NCBI RefSeq assembly: GCF_013385985.1
Contig: NZ_JACAOY010000004.1
Coordinates: 399,129 to 463,128, forward strand
Length of the DNA stretch: 64,000 nucleotides
Direction: 5' to 3'
From: Pseudomonas sp. B6002
GTDB lineage: Bacteria > Pseudomonadota > Gammaproteobacteria > Pseudomonadales > Pseudomonadaceae
The translations under genes were made by a program, and so were the position numbers. The first letter of the stretch is position 1; every line of letters starts with the position of its first letter. The notes beneath the pieces were generated by a model. It saw only the letters and a list, made by a program, of their open reading frames with translations, was not told the origin of the DNA and ran no database searches. Positions 35,387 through 44,508 of this stretch are shown here, one piece after another.

Positions 35387-36357
35387 TGGCCGTCGTTCTT
35401 ACCGCCCGCGACCTGACCCGTCACTACGAAGTGTCCCGTGGCCTGTTCAAGGGCCATGCCACCGTGCGTGCCCTCAACGGGGTGTCGTTCGAGCTGGAAG
35501 CCGGCAAGACCCTCGCCGTGGTGGGCGAGTCGGGTTGCGGCAAGTCCACCCTGGCTCGTGCCCTCACGCTGATTGAAGAACCGTCGTCGGGCTCCTTGAA
35601 AATCGCCGGCCAGGAAGTGGCTGGCGCCGACAAGGCCCAGCGCAAGCAATTGCGCAAAGACGTGCAGATGGTGTTCCAGAGCCCGTACGCCTCATTGAAC
35701 CCACGGCAGAAGGTCGGTGATCAGCTCGGCGAGCCGCTGTTGATCAACACCAACCTGTCCGCCGCTGAACGCCGCGAGAAAGTGCAGGCGATGATGAAGC
35801 AAGTGGGCCTGCGCCCCGAGCATTATCAGCGCTACCCGCACATGTTCTCCGGTGGCCAGCGCCAGCGCATCGCCCTGGCCCGCGCCATGATGCTGCAACC
35901 GAAAGTGCTGGTGGCGGATGAGCCGACCTCGGCACTCGACGTGTCGATCCAGGCCCAGGTGCTCAACCTGTTCATGGACCTGCAGCAGGAGTTCAACACC
36001 GCCTACGTGTTCATCTCCCACAACCTGGCGGTGGTGCAGCACGTTGCCGACGACGTGATGGTGATGTACCTCGGCCGCCCGGTGGAAGTGGGCCCCAAAG
36101 AAGACATCTACGCACGCCCGCTGCACCCGTACACCCAGGCGTTGCTGTCGGCCACCCCGACCATCCACCCTGACCCGAACAAGCCGAAGATCAAGATCGT
36201 CGGCGAGCTGCCTAACCCGCTGAACCCGCCGCCGGGCTGCGCCTTCCACAAGCGCTGCCCTTACGCGACAGCGCGTTGCAGCAGCGAAGAGCCGCAGTTG
36301 CGCGCGCTGGACAACCGCCAAGTGGCTTGCCACTACGCGGAGCAGTTCGTGGCCTGA
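35386..36357 (+). CDS. dppF: Dipeptide ABC transporter ATP-binding protein DppF
   Basis: This 323-aa second ATPase has Walker A GESGCGKS near residue 48, signature FSGGQRQR, Walker B VLVADEPTSALD, and the C-terminal domain with cysteines (GCAFHKRCPYATARC). It pairs with DppD to drive DppBC. It overlaps the dppD stop by one base and is the last gene of the dppA4-dppBCDF unit, with a strong terminator 8 nt past its stop. Confidence 0.94.
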   Translation: MAVVLTARDLTRHYEVSRGLFKGHATVRALNGVSFELEAGKTLAVVGESGCGKSTLARALTLIEEPSSGSLKIAGQEVAGADKAQRKQLRKDVQMVFQSPYASLNPRQKVGDQLGEPLLINTNLSAAERREKVQAMMKQVGLRPEHYQRYPHMFSGGQRQRIALARAMMLQPKVLVADEPTSALDVSIQAQVLNLFMDLQQEFNTAYVFISHNLAVVQHVADDVMVMYLGRPVEVGPKEDIYARPLHPYTQALLSATPTIHPDPNKPKIKIVGELPNPLNPPPGCAFHKRCPYATARCSSEEPQLRALDNRQVACHYAEQFVA

Positions 36358-36364
36358 GCCGCCA

Positions 36365-36401
36365 CAAAAATGCCCCGGGTGTTGAGCCCGGGGCATTGTT
36401 T
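36365..36401 (+). terminator. Rho-independent terminator of dppBCDF
   Basis: A strong stem ATGCCCCGGG/CCCGGGGCAT has A before and a short T tract after. It probably also serves the small gene that ends at 36467 on the other strand. Confidence 0.8.
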
Positions 36402-36466
36402 GAGTTCTACCGCCCCTCCCGTCGGATTGCGCATCAGTCCGGCAGGCGGGGCTTTTTCATGGCGCC

Positions 36467-36727
36467 TTATGTATCGCTGTCACCTTCGGTGTCATCGTCG
36501 TCTGGCGGCACTTGCTGGTCGTCATCATCCTTTGATCCGCCCTGGTCTTCGTCACCGGGTTCCGACTCGCTCTTGGCCAGCTGCATGCCACCGGCCTGCG
36601 CCGTCTTCGCCGCCACAAAACCCGGCGCCTGGCTCTGCACGGCCGCATTGGCCCATGCAGACGAAACGCCCAGCGATAACATCACCAACACTTTCAGCAA
36701 CAGCACTACACGTTGAAAGATAGTCAT
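36467..36727 (-). CDS. Small secreted acidic protein, unknown function
   Basis: This 86-aa protein has a signal peptide (about residues 1-26, ending AWANAA) and a mature part dominated by Asp/Glu, with a run DDDD and the C-terminus GDSDT. I recognise no family. It lies just downstream, on the same strand, of another small protein of the same build (36825-37070). The acidic tail suggests metal-ion or cation binding, or an electrostatic partner in the periplasm, but nothing shows this directly. Confidence 0.6.
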   Translation of the reverse strand: MTIFQRVVLLLKVLVMLSLGVSSAWANAAVQSQAPGFVAAKTAQAGGMQLAKSESEPGDEDQGGSKDDDDQQVPPDDDDTEGDSDT

Positions 36728-36824
36728 GGTCGATTTCCGTCCAGTCAGTGAATCACGTACGCCGGCATTCCGCCGTCGCTGTGGATTAAGCTAGTTCCGA
36801 TCCCGGGTTTGCGCCAATCACGCC

Positions 36825-37070
36825 TCAGGTATCGCCATCATCGTAGGTCTCGCTGTCTTCCCCCTCGTTGTAAGGGTTTTCTGCATCCTCCTTCGGCGCC
36901 GGTTGAGCCTGGGGCTGCCAACTGCCGGAATTGACCTCGTTTTGCTTGCGCTTGGTCACCGGGCCGGTGTCCTTCCACTGGGGGGTGCCTGCCCCCGCCA
37001 GCGCCCAGGAGGCGGACAACCCCAAGACGCCCAGCAGCACCAGTTGAATGGCGCGTCGAGTTAAACGCAT
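36825..37070 (-). CDS. Small secreted acidic protein, unknown function (paralogue-like)
   Basis: This 81-aa protein has a basic N-terminus and signal peptide (about 1-25, ending ALAGAG), a Lys/Pro/Gln middle, and an acidic end DSETYDDGDT. AGGAGTT ahead of the ATG supports translation. Length, signal peptide and D-rich tail ending in DT match the next gene downstream, although the middles differ. I recognise no family. The gap between the two genes (97 nt) has no clear terminator, so they may be co-transcribed. Confidence 0.65.
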   Translation of the reverse strand: MRLTRRAIQLVLLGVLGLSASWALAGAGTPQWKDTGPVTKRKQNEVNSGSWQPQAQPAPKEDAENPYNEGEDSETYDDGDT

Positions 37071-37170
37071 CAGGAACTCCTATTCCGTCGGTGAATCGGT
37101 GAAATATGTGAAACGCTAGACCGGATGCGCGCTTAGCGCCAATGCTGCGGATTGGATGAAGATCAAAATT

Positions 37171-37255
37171 GTGGGAGCTGGCTTGCCTGCGATGCAGGCA
37201 CCTCGGTGCATCAAGCAGACCCGGTTGATGCCATCGCAGGCAAGCCAGCTCCCAC
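37171..37255. repeat. REPIN, GTGGGAGCTGG family
   Basis: Inverted REP units at 37171-37193 and 37233-37255. It lies between the two-gene acidic-protein unit and the prfC terminator. Confidence 0.9.
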
Positions 37256-37281
37256 AGGATTGATCGGTGCCTGCCAAAATG

Positions 37282-37316
37282 AAAAAGGGCGAAGCCATCA
37301 CAGCTTCGCCCTTTTC
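37282..37316 (-). terminator. Rho-independent terminator of prfC
   Basis: A stem AGGGCGAAG/CTTCGCCCT has A and T runs on both sides and lies 16 nt past the prfC stop. Confidence 0.85.
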
Positions 37317-37331
37317 TGTACCGCCCGGACC

Positions 37332-38915
37332 TTAGTGGTGCTCGCGGGTCGCGCGGAATTTCACGTCTGGCCAGCGCTCTTCCATCAGCGCCAGGTTGAC
37401 CCGGGTCGGGGCCAGGTAGGTCAGGTGACCGCCGCCGTCGAGCGCGAGGTTTTCCACGGCCTTGTTGGAGAACTCTTCCAGCTTCTTCTTATCGCTGCAC
37501 TCGATCCAGCGCGCGGAGTACACGGTGATCGGCTCGTAGGAGCATTCGACCTTGTATTCCTCTTTCAGGCGGCTGGCGACCACATCGAACTGCAGCACAC
37601 CGACGGCGCCGAGGATGATGTCGTTGCTGCGCTCCGGGAAGAACACCTGGGTAGCGCCCTCTTCCGCCAGCTGCTGCAAGCCTTGGCGCAGTTGCTTGGA
37701 TTTGAGCGGGTCACGCAGGCGTACGCGGCGGAACAGTTCCGGGGCGAAGTGCGGGATACCGGTAAAGCCCAGCGCTTCGCCTTCGGTGAAGGTGTCGCCG
37801 ATCTGGATGGTGCCGTGGTTGTGCAGGCCGATGATGTCGCCGGCGTAGGCCTCTTCGAGCTGTTCACGCTCGGAAGAGAAGAACGTCAGGGCGTCGCCGA
37901 TGCGCACGTCCTTGCCGGTGCGCACGTGGCGCATCTTCATGCCTTTTTCGTATTTGCCGGAGCAGATACGCATGAAGGCGATACGGTCGCGGTGCTTGGG
38001 GTCCATGTTCGCCTGGATCTTGAACACGAAACCCGAGAACTTCTCTTCCACCGGTTCCACGGTGCGTTCGTTGGCGACACGGGCCAATGGGCGCGGCGCC
38101 CAATCCACCACGGCGTCGAGCACGTGGTCGACACCGAAGTTGCCCAGGGCGGTCCCGAAGAACACCGGGGTCAATTGGCCGTCGAGGAATTCCTGCTGGT
38201 TGAACTCATGGCAGGCGCCCTGCACCAGCTCCAGCTGGTCGACAAAACGGTCGTACTCGTCACCCAGGTGGGCGCGGGCTTCGTCGGAGTCGAGTTTCTC
38301 GATGATCTTGGTTTCGGTGCGCTCGTGACCGTGGCCGGCGGTGTAGACAATGATGTAGTCGTCGGCCAGGTGGTAAACGCCCTTGAAGTCGCGGTAGCAA
38401 CCAATCGGCCAGGTGATCGGCGCGGCCTTGATCTTCAGGACGGCTTCGATTTCATCGAGCAGCTCGATCGGGTCGCGGATGTCGCGGTCGAGTTTGTTGA
38501 TGAAACTGACGATCGGCGTGTCACGCAGACGGCATACGTCCATCAGCGCGATGGTACGCGGCTCGACGCCTTTACCGCCGTCGAGGACCATCAATGCCGA
38601 GTCCACTGCCGTCAGGGTGCGGTAGGTGTCTTCGGAGAAGTCTTCGTGGCCCGGGGTGTCGAGCAGGTTGACCATGTGGTCGCGATACGGGAACTGCATG
38701 ACCGACGTGGTAATGGAAATACCCCGTTGTTTTTCCATTTCCATCCAGTCGGAGGTGGCATGGCGGTCGGACTTGCGGGATTTCACCGTGCCGGCCACCG
38801 CGATTGCCTTGCCCATCAGCAGGAGCTTCTCGGTGATGGTGGTTTTACCGGCATCGGGGTGGGAAATAATGGCGAAAGTGCGGCGTTTCGCGACTTCGGC
38901 GGCCTGGTGGGTCAT
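37332..38915 (-). CDS. prfC: Peptide chain release factor 3
   Basis: RF3 is the translational GTPase that removes RF1 and RF2 from the ribosome after termination and takes part in post-peptidyl-transfer quality control. The 527-aa protein has G1 SHPDAGKTT at 18-26, G3 DTPGHEDF, G4 NKLDRD and the C-terminal EF-G-like domains, all of standard length. It is transcribed alone and ends at a strong terminator. The divergent gap upstream holds a REPIN. Confidence 0.97.
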   Translation of the reverse strand: MTHQAAEVAKRRTFAIISHPDAGKTTITEKLLLMGKAIAVAGTVKSRKSDRHATSDWMEMEKQRGISITTSVMQFPYRDHMVNLLDTPGHEDFSEDTYRTLTAVDSALMVLDGGKGVEPRTIALMDVCRLRDTPIVSFINKLDRDIRDPIELLDEIEAVLKIKAAPITWPIGCYRDFKGVYHLADDYIIVYTAGHGHERTETKIIEKLDSDEARAHLGDEYDRFVDQLELVQGACHEFNQQEFLDGQLTPVFFGTALGNFGVDHVLDAVVDWAPRPLARVANERTVEPVEEKFSGFVFKIQANMDPKHRDRIAFMRICSGKYEKGMKMRHVRTGKDVRIGDALTFFSSEREQLEEAYAGDIIGLHNHGTIQIGDTFTEGEALGFTGIPHFAPELFRRVRLRDPLKSKQLRQGLQQLAEEGATQVFFPERSNDIILGAVGVLQFDVVASRLKEEYKVECSYEPITVYSARWIECSDKKKLEEFSNKAVENLALDGGGHLTYLAPTRVNLALMEERWPDVKFRATREHH

Positions 38916-39010
38916 GGGAAATCGCCTGGCAGGTGAGTCAAAAAAGGGCGGCGAGTATAGCGCAAATCAACGCTCCCGGACCACCGTTCGCCCATCAACC
39001 ACAACCCCCC

Positions 39011-39092
39011 GTAGGAGCCGGCTTGCCGGCGATGGCGGCCTTGAGCCCAGTGTTGATTTCAAGGGCCTCATCGCCGGCAAGCCGGCTCCTAC
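39011..39092. repeat. REPIN, GTAGGAGCCGG family
   Basis: Inverted REP units at 39011-39033 and 39070-39092 lie in the divergent gap between prfC and the osmoprotectant operon. Confidence 0.9.
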
Positions 39093-39361
39093 ACGGGGAG
39101 AAAAACGGCAGCAAGGGTGGCTAAATGCTGCCAAGTATGGAACCTTTTAAAAGGTCGAGACGTCCACTCCCCTGCTACCGCACTCGGAACAGGGGCTGAT
39201 AAATCAGCAAGTTAGCCTGACGAGGCTGCGCTCATGGCTCGGATTGATACCGCGTTGCCGGTATGGACGAGCTGCTTTTCGCGAACCTATTCGCCGACAG
39301 CCAGGAATGGCATTGCCGCCGGAGAATGTGTTCGCCGACAAAAGAAAAAAGGAGTCCGCCT
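39093..39361. promoter_or_regulatory. Leader/promoter region of the osmoprotectant transporter operon
   Basis: No credible gene lies here. The region holds a perfect 14-bp palindrome ACCTTTTAAAAGGT (39142-39155), a stem-loop CCCCTG/CAGGGG (about 39169-39195) and a palindrome GCTGATAAATCAGC (39195-39208), all upstream of the first permease gene. They suggest an operator and a structured leader. No promoter boxes could be chosen with confidence. Confidence 0.4.
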
Positions 39362-40078
39362 GTGGCTATTCGCTATGGCAAAGGGCTGATAGGAGGCGTG
39401 GTTGTCGTCGCGCTCCTGGCCCTGCTGGTCCACTGGATCGGCATCAACACGATCGAACTGTACCGCGACGATTTGTTGTTTTACCTGCAAGCTCACCTGA
39501 TCCTCGTTCTTGTCTCCATGCTGGCCGCCCTCGTTGTGGGCATCCCCGCCGGTATCCTGCTCAGCCGACCGAACATGGTCGGGCGCGCAGAACGCTTCAT
39601 GCAGATCTTCAACATCGGCAACACCGTCCCTCCCCTGGCCGTACTGGCCATCGCCCTCGGCGTCCTCGGCATCGGCAGTGGCCCGGCCATCTTCGCGCTG
39701 TTCCTCGCCTCCCTCCTGCCCATCGTGCGCAACACCTACGAAGGCCTGAAAAACGTCCAGGGCTCCCTGAAAGAAGCCGCCACCGGCATCGGCATGACGC
39801 CGCGCCAAGTGCTGTTTCGCGTGGAACTGCCCAACGCCGTGCCGATCATCATCGGCGGCGTGCGCGTGGCCCTGGCGATCAATGTGGGGACCGCCCCGCT
39901 GGCGTTCCTGATTGGCGCCAACAGCCTGGGCAGCCTGATCTTCCCTGGCATCGCCCTGAACAATCAGCCGCAATTGCTGCTCGGCGCCGCGTGCACCGCG
40001 TTGCTGGCCTTGCTGCTCGACGGTCTGGTGACCCTGGCCAGCCGCCTCTGGCTGGAACGCGGGCTGCGGGCGTCTTAA
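39362..40078 (+). CDS. Glycine betaine/choline-type (osmoprotectant) ABC transporter permease
   Basis: This 238-aa inner-membrane permease of the ProW/OpuCB/YehW type has about six membrane helices and the binding-protein-dependent permease loop EAATGIGMTPRQVLFRVELP near residues 138-157. I choose the GTG at 39362 because AAAGGAG lies 7 nt upstream; the open frame starting 33 codons earlier gives an unlikely polar N-terminus. It is the first gene of a four-gene unit permease, binding protein, permease, ATPase. Transport of quaternary ammonium compounds is inferred from the family. Confidence 0.88.
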   Translation: MAIRYGKGLIGGVVVVALLALLVHWIGINTIELYRDDLLFYLQAHLILVLVSMLAALVVGIPAGILLSRPNMVGRAERFMQIFNIGNTVPPLAVLAIALGVLGIGSGPAIFALFLASLLPIVRNTYEGLKNVQGSLKEAATGIGMTPRQVLFRVELPNAVPIIIGGVRVALAINVGTAPLAFLIGANSLGSLIFPGIALNNQPQLLLGAACTALLALLLDGLVTLASRLWLERGLRAS

Positions 40079-40087
40079 GGAACCGAC

Positions 40088-40981
40088 ATGAAAAAACTGA
40101 CCTTGATACTGAGCTGCGTCCTGCTGTTGGCAGGTATTGCGCAAGCCGCCGAAAAACCGGTGATCCGCATCGGCGCTCGGGTGTTCACCGAACAGACCCT
40201 GCTGGCCGAAATCACTTCCCAATACCTGCGCACCAAAGGCTACGACACCCGCGTGACCGGTGGCCTGGGCAGCAACCTGGCGCGCAGTGCCCAGGAAAGC
40301 GGGCAGCTGGATTTGATCTGGGAATACACCGGCGTATCGCTGGTGGCCTACAACCATGTCGACGAGAAACTCGACAGCGAACAGTCCTACGCCCGGGTGA
40401 AAGAACTCGACGCGAAAAAAGGCCTGGTCTGGCTCTCGCCGTCGCGCTTCAGCAACACCTACGCCCTGGCGCTGCCGGAAAAGGTTGCCGAGGAACATCC
40501 TGAAATCAGCAGCATCAGCGACCTGACCAAGGCCATGGCGCAGAACACCAAAGAAAACCGCCTGGTGGCGCTGGACACCGAGTTTGCCAACCGCTCCGAC
40601 GGCCTGGCGGGCATGGTCAAGCTGTACGACATGAACCTGACCCGCAAGAACACCCGGCAGATGGACGCTGGCCTGGTCTACACCGCGCTGCGTAATGGCC
40701 AAGTGTTTGCCGGGCTGGTTTACACCACCGACGGTCGCCTGAATGCCTTCAAGCTGAAGCTGCTGGAAGACGACAAGCACTACTTCCCGGACTACACCGC
40801 CGCGCCCGTGGTGCGTCAGGTGTATCTGGACGCTCACCCGGAACTGGCTGCCGACCTCAAGCCGCTGGCCGCGCTGTTCGACGATGAAACCATGCGCCAG
40901 CTGAACGCGCGGGTCGACGTCGACCACGAAAGCCCCTCTGCTGTGGCCGCCGATTTCCTGCGCCAGCATCCGATCAACTAA
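40088..40981 (+). CDS. Osmoprotectant ABC transporter substrate-binding protein
   Basis: This 297-aa OpuAC/OsmF-type binding protein has signal peptide residues 1-20 (AQAAEK) and the typical start of the mature domain VIRIGARVFTEQTLLAEI. DLIWEYTGVSL near residue 80 and VYTALRNGQVFAGLVYTTD near 200 belong to the ligand pocket of this family. It starts 9 nt after the first permease. Ligands in the family are glycine betaine, choline, carnitine or related compounds. Confidence 0.9.
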   Translation: MKKLTLILSCVLLLAGIAQAAEKPVIRIGARVFTEQTLLAEITSQYLRTKGYDTRVTGGLGSNLARSAQESGQLDLIWEYTGVSLVAYNHVDEKLDSEQSYARVKELDAKKGLVWLSPSRFSNTYALALPEKVAEEHPEISSISDLTKAMAQNTKENRLVALDTEFANRSDGLAGMVKLYDMNLTRKNTRQMDAGLVYTALRNGQVFAGLVYTTDGRLNAFKLKLLEDDKHYFPDYTAAPVVRQVYLDAHPELAADLKPLAALFDDETMRQLNARVDVDHESPSAVAADFLRQHPIN

Positions 40982-40993
40982 CGAGGAGAAGAC

Positions 40994-41647
40994 ATGGAAT
41001 TCCTGAACGCCTTTTCCCATCTTGATTGGGCCCAAGTCCTGCACCTGACCGGGCAGCACATCACCCTCGTCGGCATTGCCGTGATCCTCGCGATCCTCAT
41101 CGGCGTGCCGCTGGGCATCCTGATGACGCGCTTCCCGACCTTGGCCGGGCCGCTGCAAGCCAGCGCCACCGTGTTGCTGACCGTGCCGTCCATCGCCCTG
41201 TTCGGCCTGCTGCTGCCGTTCTACTCCAAGTTCGGCCAGGGCCTGGGACCGATGCCGGCGATCACCGCCGTGTTCCTTTACTCCCTGCTGCCCATCATGC
41301 GTAACACCTACCTGGCCCTCACCGGCGTGGAACCGGGCATTCGCGAAGCCGCACGCGGCATCGGCATGACCTTCGGCCAGCGCCTGCGCATGGTCGAGCT
41401 GCCGATTGCCGTGCCGGTGATCCTCGCCGGTGTGCGCACCGCCGTGGTGATGAACATCGGCGTGATGACCATCGCCGCCACCATCGGCGCCGGTGGCCTG
41501 GGTGTACTGATTCTGGCTTCCATCAGCCGCAGCGACATGTCGATGCTGATCGTCGGCGCCGTGCTGGTCAGTCTTCTGGCCATCTTCGCCGACCTGCTCC
41601 TGCAATGGCTGCAACGCTCGCTGACTCCAAAAGGATTGCTCAAATGA
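40994..41647 (+). CDS. Osmoprotectant ABC transporter permease (second)
   Basis: This 217-aa permease pairs with the one at 39362. The conserved loop is EAARGIGMTFGQRLRMVELP near residues 117-136, followed by AVVMNIGVMTIAATIGAGGLG. AGGAG precedes its ATG. Its stop overlaps the start of the ATPase gene (ATGA), so the two are translationally coupled. Confidence 0.9.
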   Translation: MEFLNAFSHLDWAQVLHLTGQHITLVGIAVILAILIGVPLGILMTRFPTLAGPLQASATVLLTVPSIALFGLLLPFYSKFGQGLGPMPAITAVFLYSLLPIMRNTYLALTGVEPGIREAARGIGMTFGQRLRMVELPIAVPVILAGVRTAVVMNIGVMTIAATIGAGGLGVLILASISRSDMSMLIVGAVLVSLLAIFADLLLQWLQRSLTPKGLLK

Positions 41648-42801
41648 TCGAACTTCAAAACCTGTCCAAGACCTTTCAAAGCAACGGCAAAACCATCACC
41701 GCCGTCAACGATGTCAGCCTGACTGTCAATGAAGGCGAAATTTGCGTCTTCCTGGGGCCTTCGGGCTGCGGCAAGAGCACCACACTGAAAATGATCAACC
41801 GCCTGATCAAGCCGACGTCAGGCAAGATTTTGATCAACGGCGAAGACACCACCGACCTGGATGAAGTGACCCTGCGTCGCAACATCGGCTACGTGATCCA
41901 GCAAATCGGCTTGTTCCCCAACATGACCATCGAGGAAAACATCGTGGTGGTGCCCAAGCTGCTCGGCTGGGACAAACAGAAATGCCACGACCGCGCCCGC
42001 GAGTTGATGAGCATGATCAAGCTGGAGCCCAAGCAGTACCTGCACCGCTACCCGCGTGAACTGTCGGGCGGGCAGCAACAGCGCATCGGCGTGATCCGCG
42101 CGCTGGCGGCCGATGCACCGCTGCTGTTGATGGATGAGCCGTTCGGCGCGGTCGACCCGATCAACCGCGAGATGATCCAGAACGAATTCTTCGAGATGCA
42201 GCGCGCGCTGAACAAGACCGTGATCATGGTCAGCCACGACATCGACGAGGCCATCAAGCTGGGCGACAAGATTGCGATCTTCCGCGCCGGCAAGCTGCTG
42301 CAGATCGACCACCCGGACACGCTGCTGGCGCACCCGGCTGATGAGTTCGTCAGCAACTTTGTGGGCCAGGACAGCACCCTCAAGCGCCTGCTGCTGGTGA
42401 AGGCCGAAGATGCGGCAGACAACGCGCCGTCGGTGAGCCCTGAGACGCCGGTGGCGGATGCCCTGGAACTGATGGATGAGCATGACCGCCGCTATGTGGT
42501 GGTCACCTGTGCCGAGAACAAGGCGCTGGGGTACGTACGACGTCGCGACCTGCACCGTCAGACCGGTACGTGCGGCCAGTACCTGCGTGAGTTCAACGCC
42601 ACCGCGGCGTATGACGAGCATTTGCGCATCCTGCTGTCGCGCATGTACGAGTTCAATCGCTCGTGGTTGCCGGTGATGGATGCCGAGCGGGTGTTCCTGG
42701 GGGAAGTGACCCAGGAGTCGATTGCCGAGTATTTGAGCTCCGGCAAGTCCCGTGGGGGCAAGACCAGTATTGTTTCGCCGGCTGAGACTGCGTTGGCCTG
42801 A
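41644..42801 (+). CDS. Osmoprotectant ABC transporter ATP-binding protein with CBS domains
   Basis: This 385-aa ATPase of the ProV/OpuCA type has Walker A GPSGCGKST at 38-46, signature LSGGQQQR and Walker B LLMDEPFGAVD. The C-terminal ~130 residues contain a CBS-type region (VADALELMDEHDRRYVVV...), which in OpuA senses ionic strength. The start at 41644 overlaps the previous stop by 4 nt; the longer open frame upstream lies inside the permease gene. It is the last gene of the operon and is followed by a REPIN, not a terminator. Confidence 0.92.
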   Translation: MIELQNLSKTFQSNGKTITAVNDVSLTVNEGEICVFLGPSGCGKSTTLKMINRLIKPTSGKILINGEDTTDLDEVTLRRNIGYVIQQIGLFPNMTIEENIVVVPKLLGWDKQKCHDRARELMSMIKLEPKQYLHRYPRELSGGQQQRIGVIRALAADAPLLLMDEPFGAVDPINREMIQNEFFEMQRALNKTVIMVSHDIDEAIKLGDKIAIFRAGKLLQIDHPDTLLAHPADEFVSNFVGQDSTLKRLLLVKAEDAADNAPSVSPETPVADALELMDEHDRRYVVVTCAENKALGYVRRRDLHRQTGTCGQYLREFNATAAYDEHLRILLSRMYEFNRSWLPVMDAERVFLGEVTQESIAEYLSSGKSRGGKTSIVSPAETALA

Positions 42802-42810
42802 TCCACCGCT

Positions 42811-42893
42811 ATCGCAGGCAAGCCAGCTCCCACATTTGGACTGCATTCATCTGTAGGAATGCAATCCCCTGTGGGAGCTGGCTTGCCTGCGAT
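42811..42893. repeat. REPIN, GTGGGAGCTGG family
   Basis: Inverted REP units at 42811-42833 and 42871-42893 start 10 nt after the stop of the transporter ATPase gene. Confidence 0.9.
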
Positions 42894-43017
42894 GAATCCA
42901 CCACAAATCCCGCTGATTTGCCCCATTCGGGGAACATCAATCCGTCACACCGGTCGGTTACATAAGTAGCTGCACGGGTTCCCGCGACGAACGCGTGCAA
43001 AAACGCGACATTTTTAG

Positions 43018-43145
43018 TTGATCTATGGCCCCTCACGTCCTAAAGTTCGCGCCGAACGTCCATGCTGGAAACGATCCATCCGGCTCAAGTACTGACGACG
43101 AGACAGCAAGGCCAAGGGAAGCGGTTGATCCCATGGCCTTTTTGC
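43018..43145 (+). ncRNA. Candidate leader RNA or small RNA upstream of speC
   Basis: Possible -35 TTGATC (43018-43023) and -10 TAAAGT (43041-43046) are 17 nt apart. About 60 nt later comes an intrinsic-terminator-like hairpin, AAGGCCA..GGGA / TCCC..TGGCCTT at 43108-43140, followed by a T run. No gene ends before this hairpin, so it would terminate a short RNA of about 90-95 nt or attenuate speC. The rest of the 447-nt gap between the transporter operon and speC is a REPIN and sequence with no ORF I would defend. Confidence 0.4.
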
Positions 43146-43248
43146 TTTCGGCGACATGCCTTGGGAAGTAGGCGAACCAAAGTGGGGATACGGAGGACGT
43201 TCATTTGCACCCATTGATCAATCTAGTTTGCCCTTAGGAGTTCCCAGC

Positions 43249-44412
43249 ATGTCGATTAACGTCGAAGATTATTTCGCGCGCGCCACTTTTGACAAAATGA
43301 AGGCGTTCGCCGACACGCAAGAAACCCCGTTCGTGGTGATCGACACCGCGATGATCAGCCAGGCCTACGATGACCTGCGCGCCGGTTTCGAATTCGCCAA
43401 GGTCTATTACGCGGTCAAGGCCAACCCGGCCGTCGAGATCATCGACCTGTTGAAAGACAAGGGTTCGAGCTTCGACATCGCCTCGATCTACGAGCTGGAC
43501 AAGGTACTGGGCCGTGGCGTCAGCCCGGACCGTATCAGCTATGGCAACACCATCAAGAAATCCAAGGACATTCGCTACTTCTTCGAGAAGGGCGTGCGCC
43601 TGTTCTCCACCGACTCCGAAGCCGACCTGCGCAACATCGCCAAGGCCGCGCCGGGCTCGAAAGTGTATGTGCGTATCCTCACCGAAGGCTCGACCACCGC
43701 TGACTGGCCTTTGTCGCGCAAATTCGGCTGCCAGACCGACATGGCCATGGACCTGCTGATCCTGGCGCGTGACCTGGGCCTGGTACCTTACGGCATCTCC
43801 TTCCACGTGGGTTCGCAACAGCGCGACATCAGCGTGTGGGACGCGGCGATCGCCAAGGTCAAAGTGATCTTCGAGCGCCTGAAAGAAGAAGACGGCATCC
43901 ACCTGAAGCTGATCAACATGGGCGGTGGCTTCCCGGCCAACTACATCACCCGCACCAACAGCCTGGAAACCTACGCTGAAGAAATCATCCGCTTCCTCAA
44001 GGAAGACTTCGGCGACGACTTGCCGGAAATCATCCTGGAGCCAGGCCGTTCGTTGATTGCCAACGCCGGTATCCTGGTGAGCGAAGTGGTGCTGGTGGCG
44101 CGTAAATCCCGCACAGCGGTAGAGCGTTGGGTGTACACGGATGTGGGCAAGTTCTCCGGCCTGATCGAAACCATGGACGAGGCCATCAAGTTCCCGATCT
44201 GGACCGAGAAGAAAGGCGAGATGGAAGAAGTGGTCATCGCCGGCCCAACCTGCGACAGCGCCGACATCATGTACGAGAACTACAAGTACGGCCTGCCGCT
44301 GAACCTGGCCATTGGTGATCGCCTGTACTGGCTGTCGACCGGTGCGTACACCACCAGCTACAGCGCAGTTGAATTCAACGGCTTCCCGCCATTGAAATCT
44401 TTCTACGTCTGA
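43249..44412 (+). CDS. speC: Ornithine/lysine decarboxylase (PLP type III fold)
   Basis: This 387-aa group IV decarboxylase makes putrescine from ornithine (or cadaverine from lysine) and feeds polyamine synthesis. It has the PLP lysine in YYAVKANP (Lys57), HVGSQ, the phosphate-binding EPGRS motif, and the active-site CDS motif in GPTCDSADIMYENY (Cys335). AGGAG lies ahead of the ATG at 43249; a longer open frame upstream is not likely. P. aeruginosa SpeC has the same length as I recall. Dual ornithine/lysine activity, known in relatives, cannot be excluded. Confidence 0.93.
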   Translation: MSINVEDYFARATFDKMKAFADTQETPFVVIDTAMISQAYDDLRAGFEFAKVYYAVKANPAVEIIDLLKDKGSSFDIASIYELDKVLGRGVSPDRISYGNTIKKSKDIRYFFEKGVRLFSTDSEADLRNIAKAAPGSKVYVRILTEGSTTADWPLSRKFGCQTDMAMDLLILARDLGLVPYGISFHVGSQQRDISVWDAAIAKVKVIFERLKEEDGIHLKLINMGGGFPANYITRTNSLETYAEEIIRFLKEDFGDDLPEIILEPGRSLIANAGILVSEVVLVARKSRTAVERWVYTDVGKFSGLIETMDEAIKFPIWTEKKGEMEEVVIAGPTCDSADIMYENYKYGLPLNLAIGDRLYWLSTGAYTTSYSAVEFNGFPPLKSFYV

Positions 44413-44443
44413 TCACCCTTCCCGGGAACGATCACATCACCCT

Positions 44444-44508
44444 GTAGGAGCCCGGCTTGCCGGCGATAGCGTTCTCAAGATCGCCATCGCCGGCAAGCCG
44501 GCTCCTAC
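44444..44508. repeat. REPIN, GTAGGAGCCGG family, overlapping a stop codon
   Basis: REP units at 44444-44467 (one extra C) and 44486-44508 are inverted. The right unit contains the TAG stop of the Sel1-repeat gene on the minus strand (44507-44505). Confidence 0.9.

Noticed and set aside
39287-41614. A 775-codon minus-strand frame across the osmoprotectant transporter genes
   Set aside because: It is antisense to three recognisable genes and its translation is H/Q/G-rich without domains.
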